From Methanospirillum lacunae (GTDB taxonomy: Archaea > Halobacteriota > Methanomicrobia > Methanomicrobiales > Methanospirillaceae), in assembly GCF_046195335.1 (NCBI RefSeq), contig NZ_CP176093.1: a stretch of DNA of 64,000 bases; one strand, written 5' to 3'. Below, one piece after another: positions 36,339 through 45,515 of the stretch (positions are counted from its first letter, which is position 1; the number at the start of each line of letters is the position of its first letter). Below the pieces are notes generated by a model that did not search any database, had not been told where the DNA came from, and worked only from the letters and a program-made list of their open reading frames with translations. The translations under genes were made by a program, and so were the position numbers.

Positions 36339-38513
36339 ATGGTAATAAATACTTCATTTCAATTATTAAATCCTTTAATCCAAAAAAAATTATATGATAT
36401 GCAATGGAAAACTTTAAAGCCGATCCAAAGAGATTCCATCAATTCGTTATACAATACCTCAAACAATCTCATTATTTCGGCTAGTACAGCCTCTGGAAAA
36501 ACGGAAGCTGCATTCCTACCCATTTTGTCTCAAATTATCGATTCCGGTTCAAATTCTCTCAGTGCAATTTACATTGGTCCATTGAAGGCACTTATTAATG
36601 ATCAATTTGAGAGAGTAGAGCATCTATGTAATCTTTCAGATATTCCAGTTTTTAGATGGCATGGTGACGTAGATCAAAGTAAAAAGAGAAAATTTATAAA
36701 AAATCCATCCGGTATCCTTCTAATAACTCCTGAATCCATTGAAGCTCTGTTTATTCGTCATTCTAATGAGGTTCAAAGTATTTTTAACGAAGTTAAGTTC
36801 ATAGTAATCGATGAAATGCATTCTTTTATTGGTACAGAAAGAGGTGCTCATTTAAAAAGTCTTATCTCTAGAATTTCACAATTAAATAAAAATAAAATCC
36901 GGATTATTGGATTATCTGCAACAATAGGAGATTTTAACCTTGCAAAAACTTGGATGTTGCCAGGGAATGAAAAAACAATTGAGATAATTCAAAATGAATC
37001 GGAGGAAAAAGGAATTGATTTCCTAGTACGTTCATATCTTCTAGATGAACAGGGTGATCCTGTTTATCAAGAAATGAATGATGAAATAAATGTCAACCCA
37101 GTTGTTCCAGATATTATCAACGATTTTTATGGGCGCAATGGGTTAGTTTTCATTAATACTAAATCTCATTTAGAGAGTATAACTGATGAATCAATTCGAT
37201 ATTTAGAGAGAAAAAATCTACCAAATCTTTTTGAAATTCATCATGGTTCTCTTTCAAAAGAATTTAGAGAAAGTACGGAAAAAAATTTAAAGGAGAAACC
37301 CTGGATTACAGTTTTTTGTTCAAGTACTCTTGAGATGGGCATTGATGTAGGAAATATTTCTCGTGTTGGACAGGTCGGCCCTTGTTGGAGTGTTAATTCT
37401 CTTGTACAAAGACTTGGACGAAGTGGAAGAGGTGAGGGAAAATCTCATCAAATGGTTATATATTTAAGCGAACAGATATCAGAAAAACCTGATATAGTTG
37501 ATCAAATCTATCCTTTTTTTCTTCATGGACTTGCAACATCAGAACTTCTATTCGAAAAATGGTGTGAGCCGCCAAAGATAAGTGCCCCTCATTATTCAAC
37601 GCTTATTCAACAGATAATGAGTGTTATTACTGAAAAAGGAGGAATAACTGCCGAGAACATTCATAAAATCCTTCTCGTGAATGGGTCCTTTAAAAATATT
37701 GACCAAAAGGAGTTTGTTGCATTATTGAAGGAAATGGGTAAACATGACCTCATCGACCAAACTGATGATAATTATTTAATATTAGGATTATTAGGAGAAA
37801 AAATAGTAAAGAATTTCGATTTCTATTCTGCCTTTTCAAGTTCTGTCGAGATAGATGTTATAAATGAAGGGCACCCTATTGGGAGTGTGGGTTTTTCACC
37901 AAATTACAAATCTGATGAATTTATTCTTTTAGCAGGTATTCGATGGAGAATTAAGGAAGTTGATTTAAATCAAAAGAAGATGTGGGTAGAACACTCATCT
38001 GGAAAAAAAGACCCACTTTTCATAACTCCCATTATTCCGGATATACATAAACGAATTCGACAAAAAATGAAAGAAATATTACTGTCATCAAAAAATCCAT
38101 CATATTTAACAGAAACTGGCAAGATGATTCTATCAACTGCCCGATTATCTGCTAAGGAAGCTGGCCTGTATACTAGTAATTTTGTTACTAACTCAGATTA
38201 TACTTACTGGTTTACATGGACTGGCTCTTCCCAACATAATACATTATACACTTTGGGGAAATATTTTTTGAATTTAGATATTATGGATAGAAATCATATC
38301 GCATTTAAAATAAAAAATAAAACCCCTAATGAAATTATTGAAGCTTATTCTAGCCTTATAGATAATACTCCGGATATATACGATATTGTTAAAAAAGGAG
38401 AAATTATGGGTAGAGAGAAATATGATCATTATTTACCCTATGATTTATTAGTAAAATCGACTGCATATAAGTATTATTCTGATAATTGGATCGATGACAT
38501 TCCTGTAATCTGA
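36339..38513 (+). CDS. Lhr/BrxHI-like DEAD/DEAH-box helicase
   Basis: 724 residues, superfamily 2. Motif I ASTASGKT, motif II DEMH in FIVIDEMHSFIG, motif III GLSATIG, motif V MGIDVGNIS, and motif VI QRLGRSGRG, all intact; a C-terminal winged-helix and Lhr-like region follows (about 420-700). BrxHI of type 2 BREX is a close relative by architecture. One base separates its ATG from the stop of the ATPase gene. It would unwind or translocate on DNA as the motor of the system. No methylase, PglZ or nuclease gene adjoins it. Confidence 0.85.
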   Translation: MVINTSFQLLNPLIQKKLYDMQWKTLKPIQRDSINSLYNTSNNLIISASTASGKTEAAFLPILSQIIDSGSNSLSAIYIGPLKALINDQFERVEHLCNLSDIPVFRWHGDVDQSKKRKFIKNPSGILLITPESIEALFIRHSNEVQSIFNEVKFIVIDEMHSFIGTERGAHLKSLISRISQLNKNKIRIIGLSATIGDFNLAKTWMLPGNEKTIEIIQNESEEKGIDFLVRSYLLDEQGDPVYQEMNDEINVNPVVPDIINDFYGRNGLVFINTKSHLESITDESIRYLERKNLPNLFEIHHGSLSKEFRESTEKNLKEKPWITVFCSSTLEMGIDVGNISRVGQVGPCWSVNSLVQRLGRSGRGEGKSHQMVIYLSEQISEKPDIVDQIYPFFLHGLATSELLFEKWCEPPKISAPHYSTLIQQIMSVITEKGGITAENIHKILLVNGSFKNIDQKEFVALLKEMGKHDLIDQTDDNYLILGLLGEKIVKNFDFYSAFSSSVEIDVINEGHPIGSVGFSPNYKSDEFILLAGIRWRIKEVDLNQKKMWVEHSSGKKDPLFITPIIPDIHKRIRQKMKEILLSSKNPSYLTETGKMILSTARLSAKEAGLYTSNFVTNSDYTYWFTWTGSSQHNTLYTLGKYFLNLDIMDRNHIAFKIKNKTPNEIIEAYSSLIDNTPDIYDIVKKGEIMGREKYDHYLPYDLLVKSTAYKYYSDNWIDDIPVI

Positions 38514-38601
38514 AGAGTTCAACCAAACTTCGATTCTACGATTAAATTATTCTCTGTTGAATTCGATTATTTCAAAACATGCTGATTTGCACTACGATCT
38601 T

Positions 38602-39186
38602 TCAATAGATTAAGGGTATTAATCTCCAGGTTTCTTTCATGTATTCTTCATAATCCGATCCCAGATGATCACAGAGGGCTGCTTCCTCATATGATATCCT
38701 GAGAAGAACTGCGGGTATGAGTACTCCCACAACAATGACGGGAATGAGAATATTCTGAAATATCATGGTGACGCCGGCTGCACTGATGATGGATCCGAGA
38801 TAGGCCGGGTGTCTGATGTAGTGGTATATTCCGGTCTTTACAATGGTATGGTCATCCCTGATGTGAATGATGGTCCGGAAATGACGGCCCAGTGTCAGGA
38901 TTGCCAGGAATCGGATGATGATTCCGGCCCACATGATAGCGATGCTGATACCCATGATGGTATCAGGATCGATCTGGATCCGAAAGACCGGGTTGAATCC
39001 TACGAAACATGAGAGTGCCATTCCGGTGATGACAGCAATCCCGATATATCTCCGGGTTCCCCGGTCCTGCTGCTTTGTGGTGTTCCGGTCCCGGTATATG
39101 AGGTAGAGTTCGCTGAGTATCCACAGGATGAGGGTGAGATACCAGATGGGGGTATATGACGAGGTGAATGCTGGAGAGATGATCAT
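38602..39186 (-). CDS. Isoprenylcysteine carboxyl methyltransferase family protein
   Basis: 194 residues with about five membrane helices and the ICMT/PEMT C-terminal signature: GIYHYIRHPAYLGS, then EEAALCDHLGSDYEEYMKET and RLIP. It probably methylates a lipid or isoprenoid-type substrate using S-adenosylmethionine at the membrane; no prenylation genes are nearby. A degenerate second copy lies at 41204-41786, with the flanking sequence of both start sites still alike to about 39270. Its start codon is the ATG at 39186. Confidence 0.8.
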   Translation of the reverse strand: MIISPAFTSSYTPIWYLTLILWILSELYLIYRDRNTTKQQDRGTRRYIGIAVITGMALSCFVGFNPVFRIQIDPDTIMGISIAIMWAGIIIRFLAILTLGRHFRTIIHIRDDHTIVKTGIYHYIRHPAYLGSIISAAGVTMIFQNILIPVIVVGVLIPAVLLRISYEEAALCDHLGSDYEEYMKETWRLIPLIY

Positions 39187-39361
39187 AAATCTGTTGTACC
39201 GTAGGCTCCGGGATAAGAATAATTATGGGGGCCGGTATTTGCTGTATGGTCCTGTCCTTCGGATCTGTACTACATAGAATGAGATTATCTTCGAAATATG
39301 AGATTTTGAAAAAGGCAATTTGAACATAAACCTGAAAAATAAGTATAATCGTTGGAAATTT

Positions 39362-39817
39362 CTAGTTTCCAGGAATTCCCTCACTATTTGCTTCACAAAT
39401 CTTTTTCAATTCACTATTCATTGATTCGAACCCCCGTCTGGTATTATCATCTAACAATTTTTTGAGAAATGGAACAAGGATTCCGGTAAATATCTCTCTT
39501 TGAATAACGGTTGTGGTTTCGTTTTTATTGTCCCGTAATTCAAAGATGTGTTCTCCATCAAATATTCCGGGAATTAGTATTCGTCCCAACCAACGAAATT
39601 CCTGATTTGGAATAACCCTGAGGACTCTGGGTTTCATTTTCATCCGTTTTGCATCAGGTGGGGCCAGTTCTACCTGGATGATATTCCCGGCAGCAAGGGT
39701 TCCCTGAATCGAAATAATGAATGGATTCCATGTAGGATACCTTTCAAAGTTTGTTAGGATCTTCCATATTTTAACCGGGCTGGCCTTTATCACTATTTCA
39801 GTTCTGATTTCTTTCAC
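39362..39817 (-). CDS. SRPBCC (START-like) domain protein
   Basis: About 151 residues from a GTG at 39817. The SRPBCC ligand-cavity fold is recognisable from IRTEIVIKASPVKIWKILTN, FERYPTWNPFI, EFRWLGRILIPGIFDGEHIF and a C-terminal helix with RRGFESMNSELKKI. The open frame extends to 39934, but the GTG has GAAGGGA six bases upstream and matches the usual family N-terminus; an ATG at 39838 is another option. Such proteins bind lipids or aromatic polyketides; the ligand is unknown. It lies between the ICMT gene and DUF3795 copy C. Confidence 0.75.
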   Translation of the reverse strand: MKEIRTEIVIKASPVKIWKILTNFERYPTWNPFIISIQGTLAAGNIIQVELAPPDAKRMKMKPRVLRVIPNQEFRWLGRILIPGIFDGEHIFELRDNKNETTTVIQREIFTGILVPFLKKLLDDNTRRGFESMNSELKKICEANSEGIPGN

Positions 39818-40127
39818 AAATATCCCTTCAGTTCTCATGAGATTATTAAGGACCAATGAGTAGATGATCTGTATATGGGGATAAAAGAATTCCTTTCCAG
39901 AATCAGTCTCTCTAAAACTAAAAGTTGTAGCCATTACTTCTGATAATCTTTTTGCGTCTTTATGTAGTGTCTCATATCTGGCAGTTACTAAAGTCTAAGA
40001 ACCCTGGGTACAGGATCATGTCCGAAGAGATCAGGACTCCTTTGATAGAGAGAGGGTTATCAGGAGATCCTTGATGGCAGGAAGAAAGGAACCGCCAAGG
40101 GTCCGGTACGGTTAGTGAGATACGATC

Positions 40128-40523
40128 TCATTCCTTTTTACAGGTCAGGCATTGCCCACGGTGTACACAGATGAGACCGCCACATGTCGGGCAGGTGTAC
40201 TTTGCAGTCTGACTTTCTAAAAATGAGTTCATGCCCTTTTCTTTGATCTCATTCAGGTTGTCTATCATGGACATTGCGTATTTTGTCCGGTACCGGGTGT
40301 CCAGTTGTCTGAGTCGCTTGCATGGTTTATCAGGGCAGTCATAGCAGAAATGAGATGAGCTGCTTTGGATGGTTTCACAGGTTTTGATGATGCATGTCTG
40401 ACGGGTTTTAGCTTTTTTGGGGGTGTCATCCCTGCATCCCAGGCATTTATTTTTCGGACGCTGATAGGCCAGACATAATGCACAGTTCATACCACATGGA
40501 GCGATCAGGTCCGGCTGGATCAT
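40128..40523 (-). CDS. DUF3795 Cys-rich protein (copy C)
   Basis: 131 residues, nearly identical to copy A at 28616-29011, with all Cys motifs retained except that CEQC (copy A) is RQTC here. Most differences are in the central Cys-rich block (CLGCRDD, TRQTCIIKTC, CYDCPDKPCKRL). Both copies are complete, so neither can be called the relic. The module upstream (40570-40880) is duplicated as well. The function of the family is unknown; Zn or Fe-S binding is inferred from Cys spacing. Confidence 0.85.
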   Translation of the reverse strand: MIQPDLIAPCGMNCALCLAYQRPKNKCLGCRDDTPKKAKTRQTCIIKTCETIQSSSSHFCYDCPDKPCKRLRQLDTRYRTKYAMSMIDNLNEIKEKGMNSFLESQTAKYTCPTCGGLICVHRGQCLTCKKE

Positions 40524-40569
40524 GGTTGGTTATGGTAATCGTATGGGGTCTTTGGTAGTGAATCTTTCA

Positions 40570-40880
40570 GTTCGTTGAGAGCGGGAGAGGTATGGTTTGA
40601 GCGGGAAGAATCCGCTTTTTATTATTAGCTTGTTGTGTGATCTCTCAATGTGTCTGTGGTTGTTTGATCTCCGGGCGGGAGAGCGGGAGATCCGGGTATA
40701 CAGAGATACGAGATCATGTGGGTGGATACGTGCTCTATACTCTAATCTTCCCGCTCTCTCTTAGTAATAATAAAAATAATTTATTAGATCTTAGTATTTT
40801 CTGTTATATGTCCGGGAATGGTGAGCGGGGCCTCCCGCTCCGGGGAAGGAATAGGGTTTTTGTCCCGCTCTTAAACAAAG
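40570..40880. repeat. GAGCGGG-rich non-coding module (copy C)
   Basis: The second complete copy of the module seen at 29060-29360: GAGCGGG/CCCGCTC sites in the same order, the T-run hairpin (AGCGG 40600-40604 with CCGCT 40612-40616), the A+T block at about 40763-40801, and the closing hairpin gagcggggcctcccgctc near 40825-40842. It is about 90% identical to copy A by eye. High conservation without an ORF suggests function at the DNA or RNA level, or recent duplication. Confidence 0.7.
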
Positions 40881-41203
40881 TTCCTGGATTGGTTCCCTGC
40901 TACTGACCTATCAGGGTGGTCGGATTTCTTCAGGCTCAAGAACCGTGAATCTGGGAAAGGCAGGGAGAGGAGTATCAAAAGCTGAGAAAAGATCCGGGGT
41001 GTTCAGGTTCCCGGGACTTGGGAGGTTATGATGCCATTAATCAGGATGAACTATCCGGAGTTCTCTGGCTATGGTATAGTGCAAACGCTCTGGAGCAATC
41101 CAGAACGGTTGTTTACTCCTATGAAACGTTTTTAGTTCCACGTTTAGAATTAATCCTGGTTCTTATCGATTATTTTTAAAAATGCTGATTTTTACTACGA
41201 TAT
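40881..41203. other. Gap with coding relic between repeat and ICMT pseudogene
   Basis: About 320 bases without an intact gene. A stretch at 41020-41130 has a coding look in one frame (for example MNYPEFSGYGIVQTLWSNPE) but no start or further continuation. I list it as unassigned. Confidence 0.3.
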
Positions 41204-41786
41204 CTCAGTAGATGAAGGGTATCAGTCTCCAGGTCTCTTTCATGTATTCTTCATAAGCCGGTCCCAGATGATCACAGAAGGCTGCTTCCTCATATGATAT
41301 CCTGAGAAGAACTGCGGGTATAAGAACTCCCACAACAATAATGGGAATGAGAATATTCTGAAAAGCCAGGGTGACGCCGGTTGCACTGATGATGGATCCG
41401 GGATAGGCCGGGTGTCTGATGTAGTGGTATATTCCGGTCTTTGCAATAGTAGGTCATTCCTGATGGAATGATGGTCCGGAAATGACAGCCCAGTGTCCGG
41501 ATTGCAACGAACCTGATGATGATTCCGGCCCACATGATGGCGATGCTGATACCCATGATGGTATCAGGATCAATCTGGATCCAGAAGATCGGGTTGAATC
41601 CTATGAAGCATGAGAGTGCCATTCCGGTGATGACAGCAATCCCGATATATCTCCGGGATCCCCGGTCCTGCTTTTTGTGGTGTTCCGGTCCCGGTATATC
41701 AGGTAGAGTTCACTGAGAAGCCATAGGATGAGAGTGAGATACCAGATGGGGGTATACGATGAGGTGAATGCTGGAGAGAGGATCAT
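41204..41786 (-). pseudogene. Frameshifted ICMT-family copy
   Basis: Aligns along its full length with the intact gene at 38602-39186, from the start (FTSSYTPIWYLTLILWLLSE) to the end (WRLIPFIY). At least two small deletions break it: one after TTK (near 41670), which shifts the frame until about 41600, and one at HIRDDHTIV (about 41450). The remaining segments keep good similarity, so inactivation is recent. It belongs to a segmental duplication with DUF3795. Confidence 0.85.
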
Positions 41787-41859
41787 AGATCAGCTGTACC
41801 GTAGGTTCCGGTACCAGAATAATCATAGGCAGGTGTGGGTTTTTTGATCGTATCTTTCG

Positions 41860-41960
41860 GATTTTTTTCGGTCATAATCAAAAATATTTATTAGATCTTA
41901 GTTTAACCGATGGGATGTCCGAGAAAAGCGAGCGGAACCTTCTGCTTGGAGGAATGATTG
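41860..41960. repeat. Partial GAGCGGG module (copy D)
   Basis: A 100-base fragment with the A+T block (aaaaatatttattagatctta), then gatgtccgagaaaagcgagcgg and a degraded cttctgcttggagg, matching the last third of the modules at 29.3 and 40.8 kb. It lies just upstream of the ICMT pseudogene. Confidence 0.55.
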
Positions 41961-42035
41961 GGAAATTTTTCGGTTCTTAAGATTAGAAAATTAATTGTAC
42001 GAAAATTTGAGTCAATAGTTAATTAATATTTATGG

Positions 42036-42238
42036 CCTGATCAGATAAGTTGGTACACACTACACTTTTTAAAATTTGATTATATGAGATTCAATCAAAA
42101 AAAGAACTTAAGATCGGAGCAATTGCGTAGAGTGTCAGCAGACACTACATGAAAACATCATTTTAGAGTCAAATTTTAATTTCGTTAAAAATTTGCTACC
42201 TTCAAATTTTGTAGTGTACCTCTTCTCCGCTGATCAGG
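42036..42238. mobile_element. 203-bp MITE-like element with target duplication
   Basis: CCTGATCAG at 42036-42044 is repeated in reverse as CTGATCAGG at 42230-42238, and GGTACAC (42052-42058) is matched by GTGTACC (42214-42220), so the imperfect terminal inverted repeats run about 25 bp. TTATGG flanks both ends (42030-42035 and 42239-42244), a 6-bp target duplication. The inside is AT-rich and has a hairpin AGTGTC-AGCA-GACACT (42131-42146). No ORF is present; a non-autonomous transposon fits. Confidence 0.65.
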
Positions 42239-42244
42239 TTATGG

Positions 42245-42545
42245 TTATCATATGGTTAAAAAATCATTCTATATGAAGGATAAGCATGAAAAATATTTAT
42301 GAAGTTTGTACAATAACTCAATTTCATCAATAAATGATTTTTTTAAATTGTTCTTGAAATTATTTATTTAATCATATCTGTGATTATTTAAATTTAATCA
42401 TTTCACGATATCTATTAATACTATATTAATGCTATGATGAAAGTTGATTGAAAATTTGACTGTAAATTAAAATGATAAATATAAATACTTGAAAATAATA
42501 TCCTTTCTATTGGATAAGAATATCTAATGGATAATCGAGAAGGAA
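42245..42545. other. AT-rich leader of the ABC-three-component operon
   Basis: About 300 bases, over 75% A+T, with no ORF. Contains TAAATACTT-type and TATTTAAAT-type elements and, near the end, GAGAAGGAA as the probable ribosome binding site before the ATG at 42546. Confidence 0.35.
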
Positions 42546-43352
42546 ATGGTAGTTGATCTAGATAAGAATGAAGACATTAAGGAGGAGAGAAAAGAATACT
42601 CTGAAAATAACCAAATAATTCTATATTCTCAAGTAGATGGTATGTGTCCGATTTGTCATACTAGTTTAATGAATGAAAAAAAGTCAAGAAAATTAAAAAA
42701 TTATGAAGTCGCTCATATTTATCCTTTACATCCATCTGAAAATGATAAAAAAATATTACAGAATGTAGAAAAACTGAGCACTAATCCTAATGATTTAGAT
42801 AATGTTATTTTATTATGTAGTAATTGCCATACAAAATATGATAAATCCAAAACTATTGAAGAATATGAATCATTGAAGAAAATAAAACAAGATTTAATAA
42901 TAAAAGATAGATTTCATAAATTATGTGGGAAATCTTTTTTAGAAAAAGAAATAATTGATGTCATAAATTCACTTAATGAAAAAAATTGGGATGAATGTGA
43001 CATTGGATTGGATTATACAGCATTAAAAATTGATCAAAAATTAGATTTTGATTTTAATTTTATTCTAAAAAATCAAATTAAGTTCAATATTACAAGTTAT
43101 TTTTTACTAATTAAACACCTTTTCTCAGAAATCGACAAATTATCGCCTGGTAAATTTAAAATTATTTCTCAACAAATTAAATTATTTTATTATTCACTTC
43201 TTCCTTCAACTAAAAACCAAGAAGATATTTATAATCAAATGGCTGATTGGATAAAACTGGAATCAAATAATACTGGTAGCGTTGATACTTGTAAAATAAT
43301 AATATCATTTTTTATTCAAAATTGTGAGGTTTTTGAATATGTTTCCGAATAA
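42546..43352 (+). CDS. HNH-endonuclease effector of an ABC-three-component system
   Basis: 268 residues. The HNH/zinc motif is complete: CPICHTSLMNEKKSRKLKN, EVAHIYPLHPSEN, then NLDNVILLCSNCHTKYDK-like spacing, so two CxxC pairs flank the catalytic His region. The second half is a helical, Lys/Asn-rich domain. Position as the first gene before a small middle protein and a DUF2326 ATPase matches the ABC-three-component conflict systems, in which the first protein is the nuclease effector. Strongly AT-rich. ATG at 42546 with GAAGGAA before it. Confidence 0.8.
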   Translation: MVVDLDKNEDIKEERKEYSENNQIILYSQVDGMCPICHTSLMNEKKSRKLKNYEVAHIYPLHPSENDKKILQNVEKLSTNPNDLDNVILLCSNCHTKYDKSKTIEEYESLKKIKQDLIIKDRFHKLCGKSFLEKEIIDVINSLNEKNWDECDIGLDYTALKIDQKLDFDFNFILKNQIKFNITSYFLLIKHLFSEIDKLSPGKFKIISQQIKLFYYSLLPSTKNQEDIYNQMADWIKLESNNTGSVDTCKIIISFFIQNCEVFEYVSE

Positions 43353-43563
43353 GGTCATTAGTGTGAAAGAGAGTGTTATTTGGAAATTGCCATATATTAT
43401 TGAAGAATTAAATAAGGCAGAATTAAATATTAATGTTTTATACGATATAACTGAATCTAAATTTACGAATATAAATGAGTTTATATTTTGTTTAGATATT
43501 CTTTTTATTTTAGATAAAATTGAATTTTTATCTAAAAGTAGGGTGATAAGACTTGTTAGTTGA
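43339..43563 (+). CDS. ABC-three-component middle component, small protein
   Basis: 74 residues, mostly helical (VKESVIWKLPYIIEELNK, EFIFCLDILFILDKIEF). The frame opens at a GTG at 43324, but the ATG at 43339 has GAGGT at a good distance. It overlaps the HNH gene end by 14 bases and the ATPase start by 11, so translation is coupled. Length, winged-helix-like character and position match the small middle components of ABC-three-component systems, which link ATPase and effector. Confidence 0.7.
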   Translation: MFPNKVISVKESVIWKLPYIIEELNKAELNINVLYDITESKFTNINEFIFCLDILFILDKIEFLSKSRVIRLVS

Positions 43564-45175
43564 AATTCGATGTCAATTGTTTAAGAATGAATTAATTACA
43601 TTTCATGAGGGGTTGAATGTAATATTAGGTGATGAAAAAGCTACTAACTCCATTGGCAAAACTACTTTTTTAATGATCATTGACTTTGTGTTTGGTGGTG
43701 AATCTTTTTTAAAAAAAAATGGTGGTGCCATTAAACATTTGGGTCATCACATAGTATATTTTACATTCAAATTTTCACATGTCTATTATTATTTTTCTCG
43801 TGAAAGTGACAAACACAATATTGTAAAAATTTATGATAAAAATAAAAATTTAATAGAGGAAATTAGTATCCAAAATTTCCGTGAATTTCTAAAAGAAAAA
43901 TATGAATTGGAACATTTAATATATCTTTCATTTAGAGAAGTGATAGGTCCATATTCAAGAATTTGGGGGAAAAAATACGATTTAAATAAACCTATAAATA
44001 TTGATAAAGAACCGGATAAAAAAGCAATAACAAGACTATTAAAATTATTTAATATGTATGATAATATTAATAGTCATGATAAAAAAATTGATTATTTAAC
44101 TAAGAAAAAACAAACATTTAAAGATGCAACCAAATATGATATTATTCCTGATGGTATTACTAAAAAAATATATGAAGATGCAATAAAACGAAATGAGAAA
44201 ATTGAAACAGAAATATTGGATATAACAAATAATTTAGAAAAAAATAGGACCAATCTTGATGTTTTATTATCTGATGAATTATTATCACTTAAAAATAAGA
44301 TAAGTCAGTTACATATAAAACGAAATATTTTAAAAAGTGAATTAAACTCGATTGTAATAAACTTAACTACTCAAGATAAAAAAATAAGGGGGAAATTATC
44401 TAATTTGGCTGAGTTTTTTCCAGATATAAATTTAGATAAATTAAAATTGATAGATACTTTTCATAATAACATTTCTAATATACTTAAAGATCAACTGAAA
44501 GAAAGAGAAAAAATATTAAATGAACGAATTAAAAATTTAGATAACGAAATTCTTCAACAAAATGCTGAATTTGATAATCTAATTACATATAATGAGAATA
44601 ATGTTTCCAGGTTAGCTATTGAAAAATTAATTGATTTATCACAACAGAAAATAAAAAATTTCGAGATTATTAACATATATATTGATAAAAATTCAATTCA
44701 AGATGATTTATCCCAAAATATTATACTCTTATCCGATATAAAATTAAAAATTCAATCGGATATTATGCTCCAATTAAATACTAAAATGGGTAATATAAAC
44801 AACCAGATTTACGATAATCATCAATTTCCCCCAAGTTTGGATTTAAAAGATAATAAATATTCCTTCAATAATGAAAGCGACACAGGTACTGGTAAAGCTT
44901 ATACTGGTATAATAATTTTAGATCTTGCAATATTTTCATTAACACCTTTATCCATAATAATTCATGATTCAATGTTGTTTAAAAATATTCAAACTTCTTC
45001 ATTTGAAAAAATTATAGAATTATATTATAATCAAACGAAACAAATTTTTATTTCCACAGATAGTATTAACAATTATAATGAAAAAACCCAAAAAATATTG
45101 AATATTAAGAAAGTTTTACAATTATCATATGAAAATACGTTATATCCCTTAAAGTGGAATGAAGAAAAGAAATAA
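43553..45175 (+). CDS. DUF2326 ABC/SMC-like ATPase of an ABC-three-component system
   Basis: 540 residues. Walker A NVILGDEKATNSIGKTT near residues 24-40, a long coiled coil in the middle (about 180-400), and a C-terminal half-site with the signature-like SDTGTGKAYTG and Walker B LSIIIHDSMLF, then the D-loop/switch region IFISTDSIN. This is the DUF2326 group of ABC ATPases, related to SMC/RecN. It starts with TTG after GGGTGAT. It would sense a DNA or protein structure and license the HNH effector. All motifs are intact. Confidence 0.85.
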   Translation: MLVEIRCQLFKNELITFHEGLNVILGDEKATNSIGKTTFLMIIDFVFGGESFLKKNGGAIKHLGHHIVYFTFKFSHVYYYFSRESDKHNIVKIYDKNKNLIEEISIQNFREFLKEKYELEHLIYLSFREVIGPYSRIWGKKYDLNKPINIDKEPDKKAITRLLKLFNMYDNINSHDKKIDYLTKKKQTFKDATKYDIIPDGITKKIYEDAIKRNEKIETEILDITNNLEKNRTNLDVLLSDELLSLKNKISQLHIKRNILKSELNSIVINLTTQDKKIRGKLSNLAEFFPDINLDKLKLIDTFHNNISNILKDQLKEREKILNERIKNLDNEILQQNAEFDNLITYNENNVSRLAIEKLIDLSQQKIKNFEIINIYIDKNSIQDDLSQNIILLSDIKLKIQSDIMLQLNTKMGNINNQIYDNHQFPPSLDLKDNKYSFNNESDTGTGKAYTGIIILDLAIFSLTPLSIIIHDSMLFKNIQTSSFEKIIELYYNQTKQIFISTDSINNYNEKTQKILNIKKVLQLSYENTLYPLKWNEEKK

Positions 45176-45429
45176 GTATTTTTTAGTGGCATTTTTTATT
45201 ATATTAATTTGAGCTAAACAGCTAATATTACAAATATTTTTTTATGAGAATGGTTAAATTATAATATCCTGCATTTGCTTTTATAATAATCATTTCTTCA
45301 AACTTGTTAGTTATCACCGATTGGTAAAAAACACCTTGAATTTATGGCAATATCAGTCGGATTATTCTAACCCAACTTTGCCACTAACAAGAAATAAATG
45401 CGTCCTTAGTGATGTTTGAATCGACTAAA
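45176..45429. other. Spacer before the IS1634-type transposase
   Basis: About 250 AT-rich bases with stops in all frames. It should contain the left end of the IS1634-type element, but I could not match it with the sequence after 48083, so the element border is not defined. Confidence 0.3.
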
Positions 45430-45515
45430 ATGCAAACAAAACTAAGAACTAATGAACTAGCGCCTAATGAAAATATATCCTTTCCTATCGGTACTATTTT
45501 CCTCGTTGATAAGTT

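Noticed and set aside
40637..40906. 89-codon plus-strand frame
   Set aside because: It lies in the GAGCGGG module, whose copy at 29.1 kb does not keep the same frame.
43324..43338. GTG start for the middle component
   Set aside because: The ATG at 43339 has GAGGT at the right distance.
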